Assembly: GCF_005146945.1 (NCBI RefSeq)
Contig: NZ_SWMS01000003.1
Coordinates: forward strand, 310,001 to 374,000
Length of the DNA: 64,000 nt
Reading direction: 5' to 3'
DNA from: Prauserella endophytica
Lineage (GTDB): Bacteria > Actinomycetota > Actinomycetes > Mycobacteriales > Pseudonocardiaceae
The stretch's first letter is position 1. Every line of letters begins with the position of its first letter. This document shows positions 7,572 to 20,095 of this stretch, in pieces. The notes under the pieces are model-generated. The model saw only the letters and a list, made by a program, of their open reading frames with translations. It searched no databases and was not told where the DNA came from. The position numbers and the translations under genes were made by a program.

Positions 7572-9628
7572 CAAGCCGCGACAACCCCCTGCTGGCGCCG
7601 AGCGAGCTGCCCTACGGCCTGCCCCCGTTCGACCGCATCGCCGACGAGCACTACCTGCCCGCGTTCGAGGCCGGCATCGCCGAGCACGCGCAGGAGGTCC
7701 GCGCGATCGCGACGAACCCGGAGCCGCCGACGTTCGAGAACACGATCGTGGCGCTGGAGCGGGCCGGCCGGCTGCTCGGCCGGGTGTCGTCGGTGTTCTT
7801 CAACCTCGCGGCCTCCAACACGAACGAGACGCTGCAGGCCGTGCAGGCCGAGATCGCGCCGAAGCTGGCCGCCCACTCCGACGCCATCCACCTCGACCCG
7901 GAGCTGTTCGCCCGCATCGAGGACCTCTACGAGCGCAGGGACTCCCTCGGGCTCGGCGCGGAGCAGGCGTGGCTGCTGCGGCGCTACCACCTGGACTTCC
8001 AGCGGGCGGGCGCCGGGCTGCCCGAGGAGAGCCAGACCCGGCTGCGCGCGCTGAACGAGGAACTGTCCACGCTGTCCACGCGCTTCCAGGACAACCTCCT
8101 CGGCGACACCAACGACCTCGCCGTCGTGGTGTCCACACGCGACGAGCTGGCCGGGCTGTCGGAGGACGCGATCGCCGCGGCGGCCGCGGCGGCCACCGCC
8201 CGCGGTGAGGACGGCAAGTACCTGATCAAGCTCGGCCTGCCGACGGCTCAGCCCGCGCTGGCGTCGCTGCACGATCGCGGCCTGCGCGAGCGGGTGTTCC
8301 GCGCGTCGACCTCGCGCGGCAACCGGGGCAACGAGTACGACAACACCGAGGTGCTGGCGAGGATCGCCACGCTGCGCGCCGAGCGGGCAGCGCTGCTGGG
8401 GCACCCGCACCACGCCGCGTACGTGATCGAGGACCAGACCGCGAAGACCCCGGACGCGGCGCTGTCGCTCCTGCAGCGGCTCGCGCCCGTGGCCGTCGCC
8501 AACGCGCAGGCCGACGCTGCCGAGCTGCAGGAGGAGATCGAGAACGACACTGCGTCCGGCGAGGACTTCACCCTCCAGCCGTGGGACTGGGCGTACTACG
8601 CCGAGCGCGTGCGGCGTCGCCGCTACGACCTCGACGACGCGGAGCTGCGGCCGTACTTCGAGCTGGAGCGGGTGCTCGTCGACGGTGTGTTCTACGCGGC
8701 GAGCCGGCTGTACGGGCTCACGTTCACCGAGCGCCACGATCTGCCGAAGTACCACCCGGACGTGCGCGTGTTCGAGGTGACCGACGCCGACGGCAGCCCG
8801 CTCGGGCTCTTCCTCGGTGACTACTACACGCGGGACTCCAAGCGCGGAGGCGCGTGGATGAACACGTTCGTCGACCAGTCCCGCCTGCTGGGGGAGCGGC
8901 CGGTGGTGGTGAACAACCTGAACATCGCCAAGCCGCCGGCGGGGGAGCCGACGCTGCTGACCTACGACGAGGTGACCACGGCGTTCCACGAGTTCGGGCA
9001 CGCGTTGCACGGGCTGCTCTCCGACGTCGAGTACCCGACGTTCTCGGGTACGAGTGTGCCGCGTGACTTCGTGGAGTTCCCCTCGCAGGTCAACGAGATG
9101 TGGGCGCTGTGGCCGGAGGTGCTGACCAACTACGCCCGGCACCACCGCACCGGCGAGCCGCTGCCCGCGCGGCTGGTGGAGCGGCTGGAGGAGTCACGGC
9201 AGTACGGCGAGGGCTTCGCGACCACGGAGTACCTCGCGGCCGCGCTGCTGGACCTCTCGTGGCACCTGATCGGCGCGGACTCCGCCATCGGCGACGTGCG
9301 GCGGTTCGAGGCGGACGCGCTGGAGAAGGCGGGCGTGGCGCTGGAGACGGTTCCGCCGCGCTACCGCAGCACCTACTTCGCCCACATCTTCAGCACCGGG
9401 TACGCGGCGGGGTACTACTCCTACATCTGGAGCGAGGTACTGGACGCCGACTCGGTGGAGTGGTTCCGCGAGAACGGCGGGCTCACCCGCGAGAACGGCG
9501 ACCACTACCGCCGGGAGCTGCTCGCCAGGGGTGGCAGCGTGGACGCGATGGAGGCGTTCCGCGCCTTCCGCGGCCGCGACCCCGAGATCGAACCCCTGCT
9601 GAAGCGCCGGGGCCTCACCGGCGCCTGA
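7568..9628 (+). CDS. M3 family metallopeptidase (peptidyl-dipeptidase / oligopeptidase A type)
   Basis: Cytoplasmic zinc oligopeptidase of 686 residues, the normal length for Dcp/PrlC enzymes. The HEFGH zinc motif is at about residue 473 (TTAFHEFGHALHGLL), with the third ligand Glu in the downstream FVEFPSQVNEMW stretch. The C-terminus carries the family's HIFSTGYAAGYYSYIWSEV stretch. It degrades short peptides. AAAGGA precedes the GTG start at good spacing. It ends 8 nt before a large hairpin that probably terminates the transcript. Confidence 0.95.
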   Translation: MTSRDNPLLAPSELPYGLPPFDRIADEHYLPAFEAGIAEHAQEVRAIATNPEPPTFENTIVALERAGRLLGRVSSVFFNLAASNTNETLQAVQAEIAPKLAAHSDAIHLDPELFARIEDLYERRDSLGLGAEQAWLLRRYHLDFQRAGAGLPEESQTRLRALNEELSTLSTRFQDNLLGDTNDLAVVVSTRDELAGLSEDAIAAAAAAATARGEDGKYLIKLGLPTAQPALASLHDRGLRERVFRASTSRGNRGNEYDNTEVLARIATLRAERAALLGHPHHAAYVIEDQTAKTPDAALSLLQRLAPVAVANAQADAAELQEEIENDTASGEDFTLQPWDWAYYAERVRRRRYDLDDAELRPYFELERVLVDGVFYAASRLYGLTFTERHDLPKYHPDVRVFEVTDADGSPLGLFLGDYYTRDSKRGGAWMNTFVDQSRLLGERPVVVNNLNIAKPPAGEPTLLTYDEVTTAFHEFGHALHGLLSDVEYPTFSGTSVPRDFVEFPSQVNEMWALWPEVLTNYARHHRTGEPLPARLVERLEESRQYGEGFATTEYLAAALLDLSWHLIGADSAIGDVRRFEADALEKAGVALETVPPRYRSTYFAHIFSTGYAAGYYSYIWSEVLDADSVEWFRENGGLTRENGDHYRRELLARGGSVDAMEAFRAFRGRDPEIEPLLKRRGLTGA

Positions 9629-9636
9629 GCCAGAAT

Positions 9637-9689
9637 GCAGTGAAGGCCACCATCACTGCGTTGAACGCAGGCATGGTGGCCTTCACTGC
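9637..9689. terminator. Family hairpin 1, between convergent M3 peptidase and mdh
   Basis: Imperfect inverted repeat: left arm starts GCAGTGAAGGCCACC, loop GTTGAAC at 9660-9666, right arm ends GGTGGCCTTCACTGC. It is one of four related hairpins in the window and lies between two gene 3' ends, so it can serve both transcripts. It lacks a T-run. Confidence 0.7.
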
Positions 9690-9703
9690 GGATGGGGAAG
9701 CGC

Positions 9704-12833
<3,130 letters not shown>

Positions 12834-12837
<4 letters not shown>

Positions 12838-15800
12838 GCGAGCAGCTCCCACTGGGCCAGCCGCAGGCCCCCGCGTGCCTCCGTGATCCGCAGCCGGTGT
12901 TGGAGGAACGGCTTCGGCTCGGCCACGCGGAACGCGCGGGTCTGCCTGCGCCAGGGGAACATCTCGTCGCGGCGCGCGTCGAGCACCGTCCACTCGGTAC
13001 CGTCGGCCGAGCCCTCCAGCACCCACGAGCACGGGTCGCCCTCGCGGCCGGCCGAGGTCAGCGTGTAGCAGCGCACCGTCGCCGGTGCGGGTGCGACGTG
13101 GCCGAGTACCGGGGTCGCGGAGGAGAACGTCACCTCGGTGCGGCTGGTGTCGTCGCGCAGGGCGGTCACGTCGGTGCCGTCGAGGCAGTGTGCCGGACCC
13201 GGCAGGTCACGCAACGGGGCCGGTGGCTCCGGTGCCGTGCTCAGCACACCCCAGTCGCTCGGCTCGGGGCCCAGCTGGACGTCCAGCACCGCGCCCGCCG
13301 TGAGCACGTCGTGGTCGAGCCATGGTGTGTCGTGCGGCTCGCCGTCGATGCGCAGGCCCTGGACGTAGACGTCCCCCTCACCCGCGCGGGGCGCGTTGAT
13401 CACCAGGTCGTTGCCGTTCTCCAGGTGCACGACCGTCCGGGGGAACAGGGGAGAACCGAGCACGTACCGGGTGCCCCCGGGGTCCAGCGGGTAGAAGCCC
13501 AGCGCGCTGAACAGGTACCACGCCGACAGCTCGCCGTTGTCCTCGTCGCCCGGGTAGCCCTGGCCGATCTCGCCGCCGAGGTAGCAGCGGCGCAGCACCT
13601 CGCGCACGATCCGCTGCGTCTTCGCGGGCGCGCCGGCGTGGGCGTAGACGTACGGGATGTGGTGGGACGGCTGGTTCGAGTGACCGTACTGGCCGAGCCG
13701 CACGTCGCGCGCCTCGGTCATCTCGTGGATCACCTTGTGGTAAGACCCGGTGCGCAGCCCCGTCTCCGGTGTCGCGAAGAAACGGTCCAACATGGACTCA
13801 AGACGCGCGCGCCCGCCGTGCAGCGCGGCGAGCCCCTCGCCGTCGTGCGGCGCGGAGAACGCGGTGTTCCAGCCGTTGGTCTCGGTGTAGTCGTGACCCC
13901 ATTCGGCGGGGTCGTAGTGGCCGGGGTCGCGGCGCCAGCGGCCGTCGGCTCTCCGGCCCTGGAAGAACCCGGTCCTGCCGTCGAAGTGGTGCACGTAGTT
14001 ACGTGCCCTGCTCGCGAAGTAGACGGCGTTGTCCTCGTCGCCGAGCGCCCTCGCGAGCGCGGCGATGCCGGAGTCGTTGACGCAGCCCTCCAAGGCCCAC
14101 GACAGTCCCTCCCGCGTGGACAGTGGCGTGTAGCCGAGGAAGACCGACTCGGTGAGGCCCTTGCGGCCGACGGCGCGGTTCGGCGGGGCGACGGTGGCGT
14201 TGCGCAGGGCCGCCTCGTACGCGGCGCGCACGTCGAAGCCGCGCACGCCCTTGAGGTAGGCCCCGGCGAACGCGACGTCGGAGCTGGTGCCGACCATGGA
14301 GTTCGCGTAGCCGGGCGCCGACCAGCGGGCGATCCAGCCGCCCTCGCGGTACTGCTGCACGAACCCCTCGATGAGCTCACCGCAGCGGCGAGGGGTGAGC
14401 AGGGCGAGCGCGGGCCACGTGGTGCGGTAGGTGTCCCAGAAGCCGTTGTTCACCGACATCGGCCCGTGCAGCACCTTCGCCCCGGTGCGCGTGCGAGTGC
14501 TGGGCCACCGGCGGCACACCACCGGGCTCGCGTGCCGCACGCCGCGCGGGGTGTCCTCGTGCCCGGAGTTCGGGTAGAGGAACAGCCGGTACAGGCTGGA
14601 GTAGAGGGTGGCCAGCTGGTCGTCGGTGGCGCCCTCGACCTCGACCCGGCCCAGCAGCTCCCCCCACGCCTCGCGGGCCCGGTCGCGCACGTCGGCGAAG
14701 GTGAGCGGCGCGGCGACCTCCAGCTCCAGGTTCCGCCGGGCCTGCTCGAGGCTGATCAGCGAGGTGGCCATGCGCATGGTCACCTCCCGGGCGGTGAACC
14801 GCACGTGGCCGGTCACGGTCCGCCAGAACGGCTTCCGGTTCCGCCCGCCCCCGCTGGGCTGCTCGTCGAACGTGGCGTACACGAACATGCGGCGCGCGCC
14901 CGCCGACGACCGGCTGCGCACCCACGTGTGGCCGGTGACCGTGCGGTTGGTGACGTCGACGCGCAGCCCGCCCCGGTTGCGGACGTTGTCGAAGAGCAGC
15001 CAGCCGCCCTCGCCGGGAAACGTGAAGCGCAGGATCGCGCCGTGGTCGGCGGGTGCGATGTCGGCGGTGATGCCGCACGCGAACCGCACGCCGTAGTGGT
15101 GGGGCCGGTCGATCTCGTCGTCGTGCGAGAACGCGAGCGCCCTCGCAGCCGGATCGGTCACCACCTCGCCCATCCCCGGCATCACCTGGAACGTGTGCCG
15201 GTCGCCGACCCACGGGCTCGGCTGGTGGCTCAGCGCGAGCGCCTGCAATGCCGGGCGACTCCCGGAGTGGTACTCGTAGACCCAGTCGAGCGCGCGGGCG
15301 TCGGTCACCGGGGTCCACAGGTTGAAGCCGTGCGGCAGCGCGGTCGCGGGCAGGCAGTTGCCCCGCGAGAAGCGGGCGCTGGAGTGTGTGCCCCTGGTGG
15401 TGCGGACGTGCTCGACGGGCTCCCTGGCGACGGAAGGGCGATCCGCGAGGCGGATGTCGTCGAGCCAGCCGGTCAGCTCGGGACCCTCACCGGGCACGTC
15501 GGTGACGAGCACGATCGCCCGCACCGTGCGGCCGGCGGCGACCGCGCCCACCGGCACGCGCACGAGGTTCCACTGGTCGACGTACAGCTCCTTCGACTCG
15601 CCTCGCGCGCGGGCCCGTGTGTGCGGGGCCAGCTCGCCGAGCGTGGTGCCGTCGGCGAACTCGAGATCCACGCCCACGAAGGTGCTCCGGTAGCTCGGCG
15701 GCGTCCCGTCCGATTCCGGGCACACCACGTAGGACAGTTCGGTGTGCTCGGTGATCGGCACCTCGACCGTGAACAGGCCGGCCCGCGCCGGACCGGCCAC

Positions 15801-15971
15801 GCCGGTCGCGTAGTGCAGCGCCCTGGTGCCGGTGAATCCCGCGCCCGCCGTCGCGGCGAGCGGCCGGACGGGACCGGTTCCGACGTGGGTGCGCAGGCGC
15901 TGGCCCGTGCCCGGTTGTGGGTCGCCGTCCTCGAACGAGGAGAAGAACTCGGTGGCCACCACGCCAGTCAC
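12834..15971 (-). CDS. GH92 family glycoside hydrolase (putative alpha-mannosidase)
   Basis: Large 1,045-residue enzyme. The N-terminal part (FFSSFEDGDPQP, WLDDIRL) resembles a carbohydrate-binding beta-sandwich. The middle contains GH92 hallmarks: GFNLWTPVTDARALDWVYEYH, NGFWDTYRTTWPALALLTP and GYPGDEDNGELSAWYLFSALGFYPLDPG (catalytic-type acids). The C-terminal 150 residues look like a discoidin-type domain. GH92 members are calcium-dependent exo-alpha-mannosidases. I see no signal peptide, unlike most of the family. Start codon uncertain: GTG at 15971 without a Shine-Dalgarno. It lies 24 bp after the M20 gene. Confidence 0.88.
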
Positions 15972-15995
15972 CGTAGTGGCGATCGCGGGAACCGC

Positions 15996-17318
15996 TCAGA
16001 CCGACACGAGCAGGCGTTCCAGCACGCGCGTCCCGAACCGCAGGCCCTCCACGGGCACCCGCTCGTCCACGCCGTGCGCCATCGCCCGGTAGGCGAAGCC
16101 CTCGGGCAGCCACAACGGGGCGAAGCCGTAGCAGTCGATGCCCAGCGGGGCGAACGCCTTCGCGTCGGTGCCACCGCCCATGCAGTACGGCACCACCACG
16201 GCCTCCGGGTCCTCGGCACGCAGGGCCGCGGCCATCGCGTCGAACCACGGCGAGTCCACCGGAGCCTCGACGGCGGGCTGGTGCGACACGAACTCGCGTT
16301 CCACGCCAGGGCCGAGCAGCGCGTCGACCTGGGCGAGCAGCCCTTCCTCTGTGCCCGGCAGCACGCGTGTGTCCACCAGGGCGTTCGCGATGCCGGGGAT
16401 GACGTTGACCTTGTACCCGGCCTGCAGCATCGTCGGCGTCGTGCTGTTGCGCACCGTCGACTCCACCAGCCCGGCCGCGGGGCCGAGCCGGGCCAGCGTG
16501 CCGTCGATATCGGCGAGGTCGATCTCCACGCCCAGCGCCTCGCCGGTGCGCTCGAGGAACGCCCGCACCGAGGGCGTGAGCACCACCGGCCACGTGTGCG
16601 CCGCGAGCGCGTGCAGCGCGTTGACCAGCCGCACCACGGCGTTCTCCTCGTTGCGGCGCGAACCGTGCCCGGCCCGCCCTCGCGCCGTGAGCCGCAGGTG
16701 GGCGGTGCCGCGCTCCGCGGTGCCGATGGGGTAGAGGCGCACGGGCGTGCCGTCGGCAGCGCGCACGTGGTAGCTGTAGGCGCCCGACTCGCTGATCGCC
16801 GCGGCGCAGTCGGCGAACAGCTCCGGGTGCTCCGCGGTCAGCCAGTGCGCGCCGTAGCCGCCCTGGTCCTCCTCGTCGGCCACGAACGCGAGCACGAGGT
16901 CCCGGCGCGGGCGACGCCCTGAGGCGGCGAGCGAGTGCACGACGGAGAGCACCATCGCGCAGAAGTCCTTCATGTCCACGGCGCCCCTGCCCCACAGGAA
17001 GCCGTCGCGCACCTCGCCGGAGAACGGGTGGACGCTCCAGTCGGCGGCGTCGGCGGGCACGACGTCTAGATGGCCCTGCACCAGCAGCGCCGGCAGCGAC
17101 AGGTCCTCACCCGGCACCCGCGCGACGACGTTGGCCCTGCGCGGCGCCGACTCGTACGTGTGCGACTCGACGCCCGCGGCGGCGAGCACCTCGGCCACGA
17201 ACTCGGCGGCCTCCCGCTCACCCTCGGAGTCCCCGTTGCCGTGGTTGGTGGTGTCGAAGCGGATCAGCCTCGCACACAGTTCCACGGTGTCGGTCAGGTC
17301 GGTCAGGTCGGTGTTCAT
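15996..17318 (-). CDS. M20 family metallohydrolase (ArgE/DapE/ACY1 type)
   Basis: Zinc amidohydrolase of 440 residues that cleaves peptides or N-acyl amino acids. Metal ligands and catalytic residues are visible: GHLDVVP (His83, Asp85), RGAVDMKDF (Asp115), VADEEDQGG (Glu149-Glu150), and the lid residues around GRAGHGSR. The frame is open to 18218 but overlaps the M55 gene; the ATG at 17318 gives the typical M20 N-terminus. The first residues contain a TDL repeat encoded by a short tandem repeat. It follows the M55 gene by 14 bp. Rv2141c is a comparable mycobacterial protein near uppP. Confidence 0.9.
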   Translation of the reverse strand: MNTDLTDLTDTVELCARLIRFDTTNHGNGDSEGEREAAEFVAEVLAAAGVESHTYESAPRRANVVARVPGEDLSLPALLVQGHLDVVPADAADWSVHPFSGEVRDGFLWGRGAVDMKDFCAMVLSVVHSLAASGRRPRRDLVLAFVADEEDQGGYGAHWLTAEHPELFADCAAAISESGAYSYHVRAADGTPVRLYPIGTAERGTAHLRLTARGRAGHGSRRNEENAVVRLVNALHALAAHTWPVVLTPSVRAFLERTGEALGVEIDLADIDGTLARLGPAAGLVESTVRNSTTPTMLQAGYKVNVIPGIANALVDTRVLPGTEEGLLAQVDALLGPGVEREFVSHQPAVEAPVDSPWFDAMAAALRAEDPEAVVVPYCMGGGTDAKAFAPLGIDCYGFAPLWLPEGFAYRAMAHGVDERVPVEGLRFGTRVLERLLVSV

Positions 17319-17332
17319 CGTGCCTCGCCCGC

Positions 17333-18160
17333 TCAGCCGTACTTGCCCTGCACCGCGCCGTCCGCGATGGCCGTCACCACCTTGAACGCCTTCATCGCCT
17401 CGGTCATGCCGGGCGCGTCGAAGCCCACCCTGCGCACCCCGGTCTGCTCGACTGTCGGCACCACCGCGGCCGCCTGGGCGAGGTGGCTGGCGTCGAACTC
17501 GACCTCGATCCGGTGCGGGCCGGTCACCGGCTCGACACGGCCCGCGCGCTTCATGCCCGTCGCGGCGGCCTCGGTCAGCAGCGCCGCCGTGACCGAGGGC
17601 GGGCTGCAGATCGCGGCGTAGCGGCTCACGCACTGCTTCACCGCCACCAGCGCGGCGTCCGATGCGTAGTCGCGGGCGTCCTCGACGGTCTTGTCGTCGC
17701 CGCTCACCACGAGCACGGGCACGCCGTACTCGGCGGCCAGCGCCGCGTTGAGCCTGCCCTCGCTCGCCGGCACACCATCGAGCCACACGCCGGTGATCTG
17801 GTTGGGCAGGTAGGTGTGCGACAGGACGCCGTCGCAGCCGGCGCCGGCGTGGTAGCCGAGGAACACCACGCCGTCGACGCCGGAGTCGATGCCCTCCATC
17901 ATCGACAGCGGCTTGTGCCGCCCGGTGAGCATGCGCGCCCGCGGATCCAGGTCCTCGAGCAGGAGGTTGCGCTGCGAGGAGTGGGCCTCGTTGACGAGCA
18001 CGTCGTCGGCGCCCGCGTCGCACAGTCCCGCGATCGTGGCGTTGACGTCGCCGGTGAACAGGCGGCGGAACCGTTGCCACTGCTCCGTTCCCGGCACCAC
18101 GTCGTCGGTCCAGGTGACTCCGGTGGCGCCCTCCATGTCCGCCGAGACCATGATCCGCAT
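17333..18160 (-). CDS. dppA: M55 family D-aminopeptidase (DppA)
   Basis: Zinc D-aminopeptidase of 275 residues that releases N-terminal D-amino acids such as D-Ala from D-Ala-D-Ala peptides. The metal-binding set of DppA is complete: Asp8 and Glu10 in SADMEGATG, His60 in VNEAHSS, His104 in GYHAGAG, and Glu134. It heads a minus-strand run (M55, M20, GH92, FUSC, mdh) and diverges from a family-5 peptide importer. In Bacillus subtilis dppA is likewise joined to a dipeptide ABC importer and used for cell-wall peptides. A TAGGTT hexamer 6 nt upstream indicates a leaderless start. Confidence 0.93.
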   Translation of the reverse strand: MRIMVSADMEGATGVTWTDDVVPGTEQWQRFRRLFTGDVNATIAGLCDAGADDVLVNEAHSSQRNLLLEDLDPRARMLTGRHKPLSMMEGIDSGVDGVVFLGYHAGAGCDGVLSHTYLPNQITGVWLDGVPASEGRLNAALAAEYGVPVLVVSGDDKTVEDARDYASDAALVAVKQCVSRYAAICSPPSVTAALLTEAAATGMKRAGRVEPVTGPHRIEVEFDASHLAQAAAVVPTVEQTGVRRVGFDAPGMTEAMKAFKVVTAIADGAVQGKYG

Positions 18161-18166
18161 GGGGCA

Positions 18167-18172
18167 AACCTA
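18167..18172 (-). promoter_or_regulatory. Candidate -10 (TAGGTT) for dppA
   Basis: TAGGTT reads toward dppA and ends exactly 6 nt before its ATG, consistent with a leaderless mRNA. Confidence 0.45.
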
Positions 18173-18211
18173 CTGCGTCGGTCACGGGTTGGCATTCGGT
18201 TCGGCAAATCG

Positions 18212-18251
18212 TTGACACGACGAAGCGGGAAGTGGTTACTTTTCCGCTTCG
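18212..18251 (+). promoter_or_regulatory. Promoter with palindromic operator for peptide importer
   Basis: A consensus -35 TTGACA (18212-18217) is followed after 17 nt by GTTACT (18235-18240) as -10. A dyad CGAAGCGG (18221-18228) / CCGCTTCG (18244-18251) spans the spacer and -10, where a repressor would block polymerase. Gene and start lie 30 bp downstream. The cognate regulator is not visible nearby. Confidence 0.5.
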
Positions 18252-18280
18252 GGATCTCGGACAGCAACGAGGGGTGCACA

Positions 18281-20089
18281 GTGGGTTTCAGTCGTCTCCG
18301 CAGGGCGAGAGCGGCGCTCGCCGTGCTCGCGGTTCCGCTCCTGGTGGCCGTGCCGCCATCGCCGCAGGCGCAGGCCCAGTCCGACACGGTGCTGCGCGTC
18401 GCGCTCGTCCAGGAGATCGACCATCTGAACCCGTTCACCGCGAGCTTCGCGTCGAGCACCATGATCGGCCGCTTCGCGTGGGAGTTCCTCACGCTGCCCT
18501 CCGCCGAGGACGCCACGCCGACCGGGGGAGTCGCCGAGAGCTGGGAGACCTCGCCCGACAAGCTGACGTGGACGTTCACCATCCGCGAGGGCATGACGTG
18601 GTCCGACGGCAAGCCGGTGACCGCCAAGGACGCCGCGTTCACCTTCAACCGGATCATGAGCGACCCCAGGGCCGCCGAGGCCAACGGCAGCTACGTGGAG
18701 AACTTCGAACGCGTCACCGCGCCCGATCCGCGCACCCTCGTCATCAAGATCAAGAAGCCGCAGGCCAGCATGACGGCACTCGACGTGCCGATCGTGCCCG
18801 AGCACGTCTGGTCCGGTATCGACGACATGGCCGATCCGGAGACCGACAGCGTCGACGTGGTCGGCGTCGGCAGCGGACCGTTCCTGATCTCCGAGTACCG
18901 GCCCAACGAGATCGTCACCCTCAAGGCCAACCCCGACTACTGGCGCGGCGCGCCGAGGATCGACGAGCTGCAGTTCGTCAAGTTCGAGAACGCCGACGCA
19001 GCCGTCGCCGCGCTGAAGAACGGCGAGATCGACTTCGTCAACCGGCTCACCCAGGCGCAGTTCGACAGCCTCAAGGGCGAGGACGGCATCGAGACCAACC
19101 AGGCCTCCGGCCGCCGCTACCGCGAGCTGCTGATGAACCCCGGCGCCAAGAACATCGAGGGCCAGTCCATCGGCGACGGCCACCCCGCGCTGCGCGACGT
19201 CCGCGTGCGGCGCGCCATCGCCAAGGCCATCGACCCGCAGGTGCTGGTGGACAAGGTGCTCGGCGGCTACGGCGAGCTGCCCGGCGGCCTCGTCCCGCCG
19301 ATCTACTCCGACTTCCACTACACGCCGCCCGCCGGCGAGAAGTACACGTTCGACCCCGCCGCGGCCGGCCGTGAGCTCGACGCCGCGGGCTACCGCGAGG
19401 GCCCCGACGGCGTCCGCGTCGGCCCCGACGGCCGGAAGCTCGAGTTCCGGCTCACCGCGCGCTCCAGCGAGGACTACGGCCTGCGCGCCAGCGACTACAT
19501 CGCCGGCTGGCTCGGCGACATCGGCATCACCGTGACCAAGCACCTGGTTTCCGACAACGAGGTGGACGAGACCACGTCGTCCGGCCACTACGACCTCGCG
19601 CTGTCGGGCTGGGGCACCAACCCCGACCCGGACTACATCCTCGGCAAGCAGACCTGCGCGAGCCTGCCCGCCACCTCGGGCAGCAGCAGTAGCAACGCGT
19701 TCTTCTGCGACGCCGTCTACGACGACCTCTACGCCCGGCAGGCCGCGGAGACCGACCGGACCAAGCGTGCGGAGCTGGTCAGGCAGGCGCAGGCCCGCTA
19801 CTACGAGCAGGCGCCGAGCCTCGTGCTCGACTACGACAACGTGCTGGAGGCCTACCGCTCCGACCGGTTCACCGGCTTCGTCCGGCAGCCGGCCGGCGAG
19901 GGCCAGATCATGGAGCAGACCGGCTACTGGGGCTTCTACGGCGCCCGGCCCGTCGAGGGCGGCGGGGGCGGTGACGACGGCGGACTGCCCGCGGGCGCGT
20001 GGGTGGCGATCGGTGCGGGGGCGCTGCTGCTCGTCGGCGGCGGCACGGCACTCGCCCGCCGCAGGACACCCGCCGAGGACCGGGAGTAG
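18281..20089 (+). CDS. Peptide ABC transporter substrate-binding protein, C-terminally membrane anchored
   Basis: Extracytoplasmic family-5 (SBP_bac_5) binding protein of 602 residues for peptides or nickel-type ligands. There is an N-terminal signal peptide (RRARAALAVLAVPLLVAVPP, cleavage near AQAQ), then the classic start VLRVALVQEIDHLNPF. The domain includes the segment ESWETSPDKLTWTFTIREGM, and later GWGTNPDPDYIL. There is no lipobox Cys. Instead a GGGGGDDGG linker leads to a single helix WVAIGAGALLLVGGGTALA and a RRR stop-transfer, so the protein is probably held by its C-terminus. GTG start after AGGGG. Confidence 0.9.
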   Translation: MGFSRLRRARAALAVLAVPLLVAVPPSPQAQAQSDTVLRVALVQEIDHLNPFTASFASSTMIGRFAWEFLTLPSAEDATPTGGVAESWETSPDKLTWTFTIREGMTWSDGKPVTAKDAAFTFNRIMSDPRAAEANGSYVENFERVTAPDPRTLVIKIKKPQASMTALDVPIVPEHVWSGIDDMADPETDSVDVVGVGSGPFLISEYRPNEIVTLKANPDYWRGAPRIDELQFVKFENADAAVAALKNGEIDFVNRLTQAQFDSLKGEDGIETNQASGRRYRELLMNPGAKNIEGQSIGDGHPALRDVRVRRAIAKAIDPQVLVDKVLGGYGELPGGLVPPIYSDFHYTPPAGEKYTFDPAAAGRELDAAGYREGPDGVRVGPDGRKLEFRLTARSSEDYGLRASDYIAGWLGDIGITVTKHLVSDNEVDETTSSGHYDLALSGWGTNPDPDYILGKQTCASLPATSGSSSSNAFFCDAVYDDLYARQAAETDRTKRAELVRQAQARYYEQAPSLVLDYDNVLEAYRSDRFTGFVRQPAGEGQIMEQTGYWGFYGARPVEGGGGGDDGGLPAGAWVAIGAGALLLVGGGTALARRRTPAEDRE

Positions 20090-20095
20090 CCGGCC

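Noticed and set aside
12897-16922. 1,341-residue plus-strand open frame opposite GH92 and M20
   Set aside because: Antisense shadow of strongly recognisable minus-strand genes; it reads as low-complexity Arg/Gly/Val/His sequence with no domain, as expected for the reverse frame of GC-rich genes.
17288-17315. Short tandem repeat GGTCAGGTC as a possible CRISPR or regulatory repeat
   Set aside because: Only about three imperfect units inside the M20 coding start, where they encode the TDL repeat; no spacers.
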